From the NCBI GenBank assembly GCA_026710435.1, contig JAPOQZ010000252.1, positions 1-32,231 on the forward strand: 32,231 nucleotides of DNA, written 5' to 3'. The stretch's first letter is position 1. Each line of letters opens with the position of its first letter. Below the pieces are notes generated by a model. That model ran no database searches and was not told the origin of the DNA. It saw only the letters and a list, made by a program, of their open reading frames with translations. The translations under genes and the position numbers were made by a program. Positions 24,374-31,983 of this stretch are shown piece by piece. The stretch is from a bacterium. GTDB lineage: Bacteria > Actinomycetota > Acidimicrobiia > Spongiisociales > Spongiisociaceae.

Positions 24374-24693
24374 CAGCCGGACACCGGGAGATTGTCGCTA
24401 GCCCCGACTCTTCATGCGGGGGTTTGGACTGGGCTAGCAGCCGTGTGGGATGTGAGCTTCTGGCCAAGCACTACGGGCATCTCCACATTCCCGTCTCGGC
24501 CCTGCCTGGCGCGACCGCATCCATAAGGTGAAGCCCAGCGCGCTCGCGATGATACGGCATGCTCCCGCGGGTGTGTCCGGAGACATGAAGGATCAAGGCT
24601 AGTGAGCTACCTGGACCTCGGGTAGGCCCGACAGGAACAACACCGCCAACGAGCATCTAGACATCTCTATCATCACTCTGTATATTGTTGTAC
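24374..24693. repeat. Intergenic region with family B repeat, copy 1, and a promoter
   Basis: No gene seen. About 24450-24615 is a diverged copy of 30540-30720: shared blocks include ATGAGCTT/GTGAGCTT, ACTACGGG, TCCCGTCTCGGCC, TCGCGATGA and GGCTAGTG. TAGACA (24658-24663), 17-base spacer and TATATT (24681-24686) form a promoter that would start at ATG 24694, leaderless. Confidence 0.55.
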
Positions 24694-25068
24694 ATGGACA
24701 CCACAGTTGTTGTTGATTCGTCGGACGGCGGTAATGCTGGGCCTTCCCGGATGCCCGATGCGCCGAGTGGCGGAGCGGATGGGGATCAGACAGATCACGC
24801 CGACCAGCGGACTGCAGACTCACCAGAGCCTTCAGGTCTCGTAGCGATCCAGATCATCAGCATGGGCGGCCCCTCGGATCCCGTGCTGTCGGGTCTCATG
24901 GAGAAGGCCTTCGAGGTGGCAGAGCGGAGGGACCGTCTCCGCTACGGCCCGGAGTGGCAGCGTGAAGCGGCAGAGGGTTTCCACAGGCTGATGGAGGAGT
25001 GGCAGGCCGAGAACGGGGCCTTCACCGAGGAGCACCTACGGCGGGGCCGCGCCATCCTTGGTAGGTAG
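24694..25068 (+). CDS. Putative antitoxin of VapBC-like module
   Basis: A 124-aa protein. The first 55 residues are acidic and low in order (SGGADGDQTDHADQRTADSPEP). The C-terminal half is a helix-rich part (PVLSGLMEKAFEVAERRDRLRYGPEWQREAAEGFHRLMEEW). I infer an antitoxin because it precedes a PIN gene by 3 bases and shares its promoter. It is longer than normal VapB (70-90 aa) and no DNA-binding domain is clear. The start is ATG 24694, positioned at the expected transcription start of TAGACA-N17-TATATT; another start at 24685 lies within the -10 box. Confidence 0.55.
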   Translation: MDTTVVVDSSDGGNAGPSRMPDAPSGGADGDQTDHADQRTADSPEPSGLVAIQIISMGGPSDPVLSGLMEKAFEVAERRDRLRYGPEWQREAAEGFHRLMEEWQAENGAFTEEHLRRGRAILGR

Positions 25069-25071
25069 ACC

Positions 25072-25468
25072 GTGACCCTCGTGCTCGATGCCCGGCGCCC
25101 TGATCCAAGTGGATCGCGGCAACCAAGAAGTTCTGTCGACTCTCAAGGTTGCCTTCGACAAGGGCGAAGTTGTTGATGTCCCCACGGGCGTGATCGGCCA
25201 GGCTTGGAGGAACCCGGACCGTCAAGCCCTCCTATCGCGAACGCTCAAGCGATGCAAGGAGGTCGATCTCGACGGACCGACGGCTCGCGCCGGTGGCCAA
25301 CTATGTGGCCGGGCTGCCACGAGCGATGTGATCGATGCGTCTGTTGCGCTCGCGGTGGCATACGCTCAGCGCTTAGGCGATGAGGTCACTTTGCTGACAA
25401 GCGACTCCGGTGAGCTGCGGATACTGCTCTCGGTGCTGGATGCACGAGCCCGGATCGTCGAAGTGTGA
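25072..25468 (+). pseudogene. PIN-domain toxin with a 1-base frameshift
   Basis: A GTG at 25072 reads VTLVLDA, the normal PIN beginning with the first catalytic Asp, but the frame then fails. The rest, GALIQVDRGNQEV to the end at 25468, is in the frame one base later. Removing one C from the CCC at about 25089-25091 would restore VTLVLDAGALIQVDRGN. The later acidic motifs are intact: SDVIDASVALA and LLTSDSGELR. So this is either a recently broken VapC-type ribonuclease or a single sequencing error. Without the N-terminal strand and Asp the downstream frame alone (ATG 25088) would not be active. Three bases separate it from the putative antitoxin. Confidence 0.75.
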
Positions 25469-25492
25469 TCAGGCCTGGAGGTTCCGCTTAAC

Positions 25493-25550
25493 CCCGTCCG
25501 CATGCCGGGCGTCTCCTTCGACCAGATCCGAGTCGCCACCAACTTTGTGT
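25493..25550 (+). pseudogene. Remnant of a HAD hydrolase 3' end
   Basis: This short stretch reads MPGVSFDQIRVATNF and aligns base by base with the 3' part of the HAD gene at about 23478-23530 (MPGFFFDHTRVATS), including an identical CCGAGTCGCCACCA block. There is no start and no remaining enzyme upstream, because the PIN gene directly precedes it. It is a decayed copy left by a duplication or recombination. Confidence 0.65.
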
Positions 25551-25704
25551 TGCCTCCGACAACAGCGGGGGCGGATCGAAACCGTGGGGGACACGGTCCG
25601 CTTGTATCGAAGCGGTATCCAGTCGTGTCGAAAAACCGGATGGACCATCCCTCACATAGTATAGAAGTATGTGTTATCATCAGTAACAGCGTTTAAGGGG
25701 ATAG

Positions 25705-25890
25705 ATGGCAGCCGCAACCGAGGGCTACATCGACGCCAGAGCCAACCAGGCCAAGGCGGAGGTCGAGATCACCGTTGCCCAAGCGCTACTGTCGATCGAG
25801 CGTTCCATCAACAGAATCGCGTTGTGGGCGGCCAGCTTCGTTCTCGCGGCGTGCATCGCAACGATCGCCATCGTGATGGCGCTGACCTAG
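25705..25890 (+). CDS. Small coiled-coil plus membrane-anchor protein, paralog 2
   Basis: A 61-aa protein with a charged N-terminal helix (GYIDARANQAKAEVEITVAQA) and a C-terminal transmembrane segment (IALWAASFVLAACIATIAIVM). It is a diverged paralog of the 63-aa protein at 24182. AAGGGG lies just before ATG. Like the first, it follows a HAD 3' sequence (here only a remnant) and is close to a family A repeat (22 bases after its stop). Function unknown. Confidence 0.7.
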   Translation: MAAATEGYIDARANQAKAEVEITVAQALLSIERSINRIALWAASFVLAACIATIAIVMALT

Positions 25891-25911
25891 GCGAGGGAAG
25901 AGACTGCCCTA

Positions 25912-26003
25912 GGGGTGCTGAGCAATCCACCAGCGGCCTGCCAATCGTCGGCATGATTCCTGGGTAGGCGGGCGGCAGGCCCGCGCACTCGTCATTGGTC
26001 CCC
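25912..26003. repeat. Inverted-repeat element, family A, copy 2 (right end degraded)
   Basis: Starts CTAGGGGTGCTGAGCAATCC near 25909 and shares CCACCAGCGGCCTGCCAATCG and GGCGGGCGGCAGGCCCG with the other copies. The right arm expected to read TCAGCACCC is replaced by GGTCCCCCC, so it is incomplete. Confidence 0.75.
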
Positions 26004-26207
26004 CCTGGAGATCCAGCGACGATCGAGAGTTTGCGGGAGACCCCCGGCTGACCAACGGTCGAAGGCAACGGCACCTCCGCCGCGCCGCCTCCACCGTTTC
26101 GAGTACCTCGTAGCCGTATACTGCGGCAATCCCGGTAGCGGGGAAGCGTCGGCACAGCGCCGCGTGGCACCCGTGGGATCGACCGAACACATCGGGGAGG
26201 CCTTCGG
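26004..26207. other. Leader region before decayed putP
   Basis: No gene seen. A TATACT at 26117-26122 could be a -10 box but has no good -35. GGGGAGG lies 7 bases before the GTG at 26208. Confidence 0.3.
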
Positions 26208-27082
26208 GTGGCCGAATGGGTTTGGATACTGATCGTCTTCGCCCTGTACTTCTGCATCCTTATCGGTATCGCCGCCTACCGGTCGAACCGCATGACGAAC
26301 ATGGGCGACTACGTCCTCGGCGGGCGGAGACTCGGCAGTTTCACCGCTGCCCTCAGCGCCGGTTCATCCTCTGCCAGTGGCTGGACCATGCTGGTGTTAC
26401 CGGCACTGGCCTTCGCGGGCGGTCTCATGCATCTCTGGACCGCAGCCTGCATCGTTCTGGGTATGTGGCTCACCTGGATCGTCACCGCCAAGCGGCTCCG
26501 CCGCTACACCATCAGCGCCGACAATGCACTGACCATCCCGGAATTCTGGGAGAAGCGCTTCGGCGACACCACCGGCGCATTGCGCGGCCTCGCCGCCTCC
26601 ATCAGCCTCTACTTCATCACGCTTTACGTCCGCTCAGGGTTGATCTCGGGCGCCAAGCTCCTCGACGAGGTCTTCGACTTGGATCAGACCACCACCGGCC
26701 ACGACATGGCAATCCTGGCATGGGCGCAGCCTTCGGCCCTGTCACGGTCCTGTCCCTGTACTGGAAACGCTTCAACCTCGCCGGAGCATTCACCGGCCTC
26801 GTCTCGGGCACCGCGGTTTCCACCTTCTGGTGGCTCATGGACCTAGGCAACCAGGAACTCCTCAACCTGACGGAGTCACTGGGATTCGCGGGAGCGGTCG
26901 CGAGCCTCCAGGAGATCGGTGTATGGGAGGTCAACCCTGCCGTGCCGGGAGCAGTAGCAGCAACGGTCCTCGCTGTCGCCGCGACGCTGCTGACCTCTCC
27001 CCCCTCCGAAGAGATCACCCAGCTATTCGACGAGGTCAACAGCCCGAATTGGGTAGATCCAACACATCAACTGGCACCGTAG
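26208..27082 (+). pseudogene. putP: Sodium/proline symporter (PutP), internally deleted
   Basis: The first 170 codons (GTG 26208, good ribosome site) are a normal PutP N-terminus with membrane segments: DYVLGGRRLGSFTAALSAGSSS-like sodium-site region and TIPEFWEKRFGD. At about 26700-26735 the frame breaks and the sequence jumps to the PutP C-terminal part in another frame: GAAFGPVTVLSLYWKRFNLAGAF, ending at 27082. About 200 residues covering several transmembrane helices are missing, so no transporter can be made. PutP is a solute:sodium symporter of about 500 aa that imports proline. The gene is a deletion relic, consistent with the repeat-rich surroundings. Confidence 0.8.
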
Positions 27083-27201
27083 CGATCCAGGGTGGCGCCG
27101 AAAGCGGCACGAACACCGGCGGGACTCTCCGACCAGGACACGTTCACGCTATCCACAGCCGTCACGGTACCGTGGGGTCCCATGGTCGGGCTGGCTCATA
27201 G

Positions 27202-27342
27202 CTTGGTCACGGAGCCTGGCTGCCACATGCAATCATTACCGTATCCGCTGAGACTACCGACTACTTCAAGAGCCGAAGACCGGCCGTCAAGGACTTCAAC
27301 CACCTCGACGACGATGTCACGAAGGTGTTCCGCGTGTAGCCG
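27202..27342 (+). pseudogene. Possible C-terminal gene fragment
   Basis: An open stretch of 46 codons ending in TAG reads LPHAIITVSAETTDYFKSRR and then AVKDFNHLDDDVTKVFRV. It looks like a true protein end but has no start, and an in-frame stop precedes it. I do not recognise the family. The rest of 27083-27374 shows nothing I can name. Confidence 0.3.
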
Positions 27343-27374
27343 GAGCAGTTCTGCTGAGACCGAGCTGAGGGAAC

Positions 27375-29132
27375 ATGGCAACCGTTTGGACGAAGGACAT
27401 GCTGTTGGAGCGCTTGGCGCTCGGTGAGGACAGCCGGGTCGAGTTCAAGGAGGCCTACTTCAAGGGCGGACGGGTGGAGGCGCCTCGGCGGGAGACCATG
27501 GCCGACGAACTGGCCGCCTTGGGCAACACCCTGGGCGGTACCGTCATCCTCAGCGTATCGGACAATGGAGAGGTCCGCCCCTTGGACCGGGAGGGCCTCG
27601 ACCGACTCGAATCGTTTATCGGCGAGGTTTGCGCGGACAGCATCCGGCCCCCGCTCGCCTTCATCACGCAACGTCTTGCTCTGCCTGACGGATCTGTTCT
27701 CGTGGTGGAGATCGCTCGGAGCGAGCCGGTTCATCGCAGTCCCGGCGGCTATCTCCATCGGCAGGGCAGTTCCAAGCGGGAGCTGTCACCGGAAGCCCTC
27801 CATCGGTTGTTCCAGCAAAGAGGACGCGCCGGTCTCAGGGGGCCGGACGAAGCGATCGTTGACGGAACCGGCCCTCGCACCCTCGACCCGGATCTCAGCG
27901 GTCGGTTCCTGAGCTCGCGTAGCGACGAGCCGCCCGAAGACCAACTGGTCAAGCTCGGGTTGTTGGGCCTTGACGGCGCTTCCGTGGTGAGAGCCACGGT
28001 CGCAGGGACGTTGCTCTGCACGAGGCAGCCCGACGACTACCTAAGAGGCGCCGTGATAGAGGCGGTTCGGTACCGCGGTACGGTCCAGGGCCGGGCCGAG
28101 CAGCACGACGCCATGACGATAAGCGGGCCGCTGGATGACCAGATCCGCCAAGCAACTCGCTTTGCTCGCTTGAACACGCGGGTGTCGGCTCGGCGGACAC
28201 CGGGGCTGGTAGAGATGCATCAATTCAGCCCAAGAGCGGTATTCGAGGCCGTCGTGAATGCGGTCGCCCATCGCGACTACTCGATGGAGAACACCAAGAC
28301 GAGGCTGTTCATCTTCGACGACCGGCTCGAACTGTATTCGCCCGGTGCTCTTCCCAACACCTTGCCCATCGGAGCGATGCGCCATCGCCAGGTGACCCGC
28401 AACGAGACCATCGCCTCGATGTTGCGCCTGATCGCCATTGGAGACGTACCGGGCGCCGGAGACCGTAGGTACTTCCTGCAACAACGGGGAGAGGGCGTCC
28501 CCATCATCTACGAGCAGACTCGGGCACTCACGGGTAGTGACCCTACGTACGAGTTACTGAGCGGGGCTGAGCTTCGGCTGACCATACCTGCTGCACCGCC
28601 GCCCATGGATGGGATAGCAGGGTCGGTGATCGTAAGAGCTCGAGGCAGGCCCTTGCCGGGCGCCACGGTGGTGGCTCACTATCCGAATGGAACCTGGATG
28701 GCTGAAGTGACCGACACCTTCGGCCGGGTCGGCTTCGGGTTCCACTCTGAGCTCCCCATAACGGTTTTATGTGCAGCACCCGGCTTCGGCGGCCATGTAG
28801 AAAGACGTTGGCGTCCGCCGCAAGAACTCTCGGTCGACCTGCCGGAGCTTCCAGGAGGCGGCTCGGCTGTCTTCACGGAAGGGACCGGAAACCTGCCCGG
28901 GTTGACCGGAAGGCTGAACCCCATCCTCGACACCCTCGATCGCACCTACCTCTACACCACCAACGTGGCCATCGATGGAGGCAAACACCAACCGGTGTAC
29001 TTCAGGCTGGGCCAACCACTCCTGCTGACCGATGTGAACGGCTGCCGCCTGCAGGTACGTTTCATCGAAATGCTCGGCAAGTCCGCCCTCGTGGAGTACC
29101 AATCCCGGGAAGCTACCGGGAAGGTTCGGTGA
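27375..29132 (+). CDS. AlbA_2 (Schlafen-type) ATP-binding protein with extra C-terminal domains
   Basis: A 585-aa protein. Residues 5-145 form the AlbA_2 domain (SRVEFKEAYFKGG, then ELAALGNTLGGTVILSVSDNGEV, then GGYLHRQGSSKRELS). Residues about 280-390 form the GHKL-like part often fused to it (FSPRAVFEAVVNAVAHRDYS, LELYSPGALPNTL, RNETIASML). This is the layout of bacterial Schlafen/RecG-like regulators; some are linked to phage defence. The C-terminal 190 residues are unusual: a carboxypeptidase-regulatory/CnaB-like beta domain (GSVIVRARGRPLPGATVVAHYPNG) and a final beta-rich domain (YLYTTNVAIDGGKHQPVYFRL). GAGGGA precedes ATG. It stands alone in the + strand. Confidence 0.8.
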   Translation: MATVWTKDMLLERLALGEDSRVEFKEAYFKGGRVEAPRRETMADELAALGNTLGGTVILSVSDNGEVRPLDREGLDRLESFIGEVCADSIRPPLAFITQRLALPDGSVLVVEIARSEPVHRSPGGYLHRQGSSKRELSPEALHRLFQQRGRAGLRGPDEAIVDGTGPRTLDPDLSGRFLSSRSDEPPEDQLVKLGLLGLDGASVVRATVAGTLLCTRQPDDYLRGAVIEAVRYRGTVQGRAEQHDAMTISGPLDDQIRQATRFARLNTRVSARRTPGLVEMHQFSPRAVFEAVVNAVAHRDYSMENTKTRLFIFDDRLELYSPGALPNTLPIGAMRHRQVTRNETIASMLRLIAIGDVPGAGDRRYFLQQRGEGVPIIYEQTRALTGSDPTYELLSGAELRLTIPAAPPPMDGIAGSVIVRARGRPLPGATVVAHYPNGTWMAEVTDTFGRVGFGFHSELPITVLCAAPGFGGHVERRWRPPQELSVDLPELPGGGSAVFTEGTGNLPGLTGRLNPILDTLDRTYLYTTNVAIDGGKHQPVYFRLGQPLLLTDVNGCRLQVRFIEMLGKSALVEYQSREATGKVR

Positions 29133-29211
29133 GCACCCGAACGGCGACAAGACAGCGGCCACAGATTCGTCAGGCGCCCGGGCCCGATCACGATTCCCCC
29201 TGACCCGAACC

Positions 29212-29874
29212 TCAGGCTTCGGTGTCGGAGTTGCCGATCGCGTCGAGCACACTCGCTACCGAGCGGGTCGGGTCGAGAACATTGAAGTGGACTGCCCGCA
29301 TGCCCACGCTCTCAGCACCGGTGATATTGACGGGCTGGTCATCGACGAAGAGCACTTGGCCGGCCTCCACTCCCAAGCCGTCGAGTACCCGCCGGTATCC
29401 CCGAGGGTCGGGTTTGAGGATCCCGGTGTTGGAGAGGTCGACGAACGGGTCGAAGCGGTCGAGTACGTCCATCCGCTCGATCCAGGCGGGGTCGTGGAAG
29501 CGGCTGAGGTCGTTGGTCAGCGCCGCCACTCGCAGTCCCCTATCGATCAGCGTCCGGCGCAATTGCCAGGTGTCGGGACGCAGGACCTTGTCCTTCGGGG
29601 CGTCGAAGAGGGAGTCCATCAGGCTGCGCAGGCGATCCTCGCCGGCGCCGATCATCTCCGCGTGCCTATCGGCCTGGCGGTGCCAGTACTCCAGTTCGGT
29701 GAACTCCCCGGCCCTGAACCGACGCCAGAGCGGATCCGCCTCCGGGTCGAAGGGTCCGGCCAGATCGATGCTGCCCGGAGGCAAGCCCAACCTCCGCTCG
29801 AGGCCGGGCACCATCTCGAAGGGCGTGCGTATCACCACCCCGCCGAAATCGAACACGATTGCCTGGATCGCCAT
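29212..29874 (-). CDS. HAD-superfamily hydrolase, second paralog
   Basis: A 220-aa HAD subfamily IA hydrolase: motif I VFDFGGVVIRTPFEMV, motif II ALTND, motif III LKPDPRGY and motif IV FVDDQPVNITGAE. It is related to the HAD protein at 22931 (same FE and VGM-x-F/H-F end patterns). It likely hydrolyses small phosphate esters; substrate unknown. It follows the 110-aa gene by 14 bases and is probably co-transcribed with it from the promoter at 30229. It converges on the AlbA_2 gene. Confidence 0.85.
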   Translation of the reverse strand: MAIQAIVFDFGGVVIRTPFEMVPGLERRLGLPPGSIDLAGPFDPEADPLWRRFRAGEFTELEYWHRQADRHAEMIGAGEDRLRSLMDSLFDAPKDKVLRPDTWQLRRTLIDRGLRVAALTNDLSRFHDPAWIERMDVLDRFDPFVDLSNTGILKPDPRGYRRVLDGLGVEAGQVLFVDDQPVNITGAESVGMRAVHFNVLDPTRSVASVLDAIGNSDTEA

Positions 29875-29888
29875 AACCGGCGACCACG

Positions 29889-30221
29889 TTACCCCGCTGC
29901 CGAACCAGGACGAACTCGGGGGTTGGATCCGTCATTGCTGACCCGCTGCGAGACCTTCACCGTGAACTCGGGAGGTACTGCCGACCCGGAGCTCTCGAGC
30001 ACCCGAGCCATACCCAGAAGCGCCGTTGCCACCCCCGATACCAGGTCGGCTGCTTCAGGACTCACAAAGAATCCCTGGTGCATCCGATTCAGCTGGTGGT
30101 AGATCTCTCGCCTCACCTGTTGCTGGGACGTGATCTCCCGTAGCACGGTGCGGGGCAGTTGCTCCGCTAGACGGGAATCCTGGAAGTCTGGAATCATCAT
30201 TTGAATCTGCCATCTACTCAT
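29889..30221 (-). CDS. Unknown 110-aa protein
   Basis: A 110-aa soluble protein that I do not recognise. The middle is helical with a Gln/Arg-rich part (REITSQQQVRREIYHQLNRMHQGFF) followed by a small hydrophobic helix (LVSGVATALLGMARVLE). The ATG at 30221 is at the expected start of transcription of a near-consensus promoter, so it is probably leaderless. It is 14 bases upstream of the HAD gene on the same strand. Confidence 0.65.
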   Translation of the reverse strand: MSRWQIQMMIPDFQDSRLAEQLPRTVLREITSQQQVRREIYHQLNRMHQGFFVSPEAADLVSGVATALLGMARVLESSGSAVPPEFTVKVSQRVSNDGSNPRVRPGSAAG

Positions 30222-30228
30222 ACCGTGT

Positions 30229-30257
30229 TATATACAACGAACTGTCTGGTAAGACAA
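30229..30257 (-). promoter_or_regulatory. Sigma-A-like promoter of the 110-aa/HAD operon
   Basis: On the minus strand TTGTCT (30257-30252), 17-base spacer, TATATA (30234-30229). The predicted start is about 30222, next to ATG 30221. Confidence 0.75.
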
Positions 30258-30410
30258 GGTCTTCAACATCGATCCTTCAAGATCATGGCAGCCGGGGCTG
30301 CGGTGCCCGTTCCGGGGATGGGTCGTGAATCACCGGAGGGCGTCGAGGTGGCCGTCTCCATACGAATCGGCCGGGCCTGACGTGATCCTTACTCACCGGG
30401 GAGAGCGAGC

Positions 30411-30560
30411 TTGAGCGAGAACGGGACAGAAGGGCGCGCTCCCAGCCGTGCACACCGGAGCAGGAAGATGCGTCGACTCACCGTATCAGCAGCGATTGTG
30501 CTCGCGGCTCTCGTGGTCGTATCCGTCGTCTACACCCGTTCTGTGGATATGAGCTTTTGA
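30411..30560 (+). CDS. Small single-pass membrane protein
   Basis: A 49-aa frame from TTG 30411, with GGGGAGAG 8 bases upstream, a strong ribosome site. It has a basic N-terminal part (SRAHRSRKMRR) and one transmembrane segment (SAAIVLAALVVVSVVY), ending RSVDMSF. A shorter start is ATG 30468, also with AGGAAG. The last codons lie in a family B repeat whose other copy has lost this stop. Function unknown; it could be a random open stretch, but the ribosome site and membrane helix argue for a gene. Confidence 0.45.
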   Translation: MSENGTEGRAPSRAHRSRKMRRLTVSAAIVLAALVVVSVVYTRSVDMSF

Positions 30561-30714
30561 CCAGGGACTACGGGTGTTGTCGATAGTCCCGTCTCGGCCC
30601 ACCGCGACCTTCACCCGTCGGCTAGACCGGGCCCATCGCGATGACGAGGCTGATGGAGCATGTTGCCGGGGTATGTCTGAAAAAATGAGTCAGGGCTAGT
30701 GGTGACGCTACCGG
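30540..30714. repeat. Family B repeat, copy 2
   Basis: A diverged copy of about 24450-24615 in the same orientation, with conserved blocks ATGAGCTT, ACTACGGG, TCCCGTCTCGGCC, TCGCGATGA and GGCTAGTG. It holds the end of the small membrane gene and continues to the 3' end of the peptidase gene. Confidence 0.5.
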
Positions 30715-31863
30715 CTACTCGCGCACCGCGAGGCTGGTCGGATGCTCGTTCAGCTTGACCCCACCCTGCGGGGTGCAGAGGATGATGTCCTCCACCCTGA
30801 CGCCGACCCGCCCCGGCCAGAAGACCGAGGGTTCGATGGTGAAGGTCATTCCGGCCTCCAGCGGTGTGTCGTCCTCCGGTGAGATGAACGGCTCCTCGTG
30901 GACATCAAGACCGATGCAGTGTCCCGTCCGGTGGCGGAACCAGTCGCCATAACCGGCGTCCACGATCACCTGCCGGGTGGCTCGATGGACTTCGGAGGCT
31001 TTCACACCGGGCCGGACCGCGTCGATGCCGGCCTGCTGCGCCGCCATAACCAGTTCGTACACATGCCGGTACTCACCGTCCGGTTCTCCGATCCTGATCG
31101 TTCGCCCGAAGTCCGAGCAGTAGCCCTGCACGACAGCACCGAAGTCGAAGGACAATCCCATCCCCCCGCGAACCTGCTGCTGGGACAGCCTGACGTTGGC
31201 GTCCCGATCATCCCCCGGACCCATCGACCAGACAGCCGTGTCGAAGGACCACGTCCGCGACCCGAGCCTGAGAAGGTGGAAGTTGACCTCCTCGGCAAGT
31301 TCCAGTTCGGTCACGCCCGCCGACACCCGCGCCTTGGTCTCCTCCATCGCCTCGTCGGCGATGCGACAGGCTCGTCGCATCATGGCCAACTCCCCGGCGC
31401 TCTTGATCCGCCTCAAACGGTTCAGGAGGCGGGTCGCATCCACCAGGCTGGGGCTACCGAGTTCCTCCAACAGCCGCATCGTGGCGGTTGCCCACGTACG
31501 GGCGCCGACCGCCAGAGCCCGCGGACGGGGTAGCGACGACGCGGCTCGGGCGAACAGGGCAGGCCCGTCGTCCATCTCATCGACTTTGACCACCTCGCCC
31601 GGCACGCCCTCGGGAAGATCGAACTCGACGAAGTTGCGCGGGAGCAGGAAGATCGGATCCCTTCCCTTGATCACGAACGCCCCGGCTATCCAGCCGTGCG
31701 TGTAGTTCACCTCACCGAACGTGGGAACGCGGCGCTGTATCCCGGTCAGGTACTCGAGGTCGGCGCCAAGCGGCAGCCAGACCAGATCGACACCGGCCTC
31801 ATCCAAGATGCGCTCGAAGGCGAGGCGCCGGGCGCGAAAGTCGAAACTGACGGGAAGGTTCAT
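30715..31863 (-). CDS. M24-family metallopeptidase (Xaa-Pro aminopeptidase/creatinase-like)
   Basis: A 382-aa protein with an N-terminal creatinase-like domain (LEYLTGIQRR, HGWIAGAFV) and the pita-bread M24 domain. All metal ligands are visible: Asp in LSFDFGAVV, Asp in YCSDFGRTI, His in HRTGHCIGLDVHE, Glu in FTIEPSVF and Glu in VRVEDIIL. It would remove N-terminal residues before proline or hydrolyse a related amide. ATG 31863 starts MNLPVSFDF; the in-frame reading up to 31965 is inside a repeat element and is not coding. No clear ribosome site is seen, and the family A element ends only 15 bases before the start. Confidence 0.88.
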   Translation of the reverse strand: MNLPVSFDFRARRLAFERILDEAGVDLVWLPLGADLEYLTGIQRRVPTFGEVNYTHGWIAGAFVIKGRDPIFLLPRNFVEFDLPEGVPGEVVKVDEMDDGPALFARAASSLPRPRALAVGARTWATATMRLLEELGSPSLVDATRLLNRLRRIKSAGELAMMRRACRIADEAMEETKARVSAGVTELELAEEVNFHLLRLGSRTWSFDTAVWSMGPGDDRDANVRLSQQQVRGGMGLSFDFGAVVQGYCSDFGRTIRIGEPDGEYRHVYELVMAAQQAGIDAVRPGVKASEVHRATRQVIVDAGYGDWFRHRTGHCIGLDVHEEPFISPEDDTPLEAGMTFTIEPSVFWPGRVGVRVEDIILCTPQGGVKLNEHPTSLAVRE

Positions 31864-31877
31864 GAGCCGGGGCAAGT

Positions 31878-31983
31878 CTAGGAGGGTGCTGAGCAATCCA
31901 CCAGCGGCCTGCCAACCGCCGGCATAATCCCTGGCCGGCGGGCGGCAGGCCCGAGCAATCGTCATTGTTCAGCACCCTCCTAG
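31878..31983. repeat. Inverted-repeat element, family A, copy 3 (intact)
   Basis: 106 bases with perfect 15-base terminal inverted repeats CTAGGAGGGTGCTGA (31878-31892) and its complement (31969-31983). The core is shared with copies at 23552 and 25912. No coding capacity. It resembles a small non-autonomous mobile element (MITE-like) or large structured repeat; it lies in the 5' leader of the peptidase gene. Confidence 0.85.

Noticed and set aside
31864-31965. Longer start for the M24 peptidase
   Set aside because: The extra residues are translated from the family A repeat; similar peptides appear opposite all three repeat copies.
23552-31983. CRISPR array
   Set aside because: The repeats are three copies several kilobases apart with inverted ends, not regularly spaced short direct repeats, and no cas genes are present.
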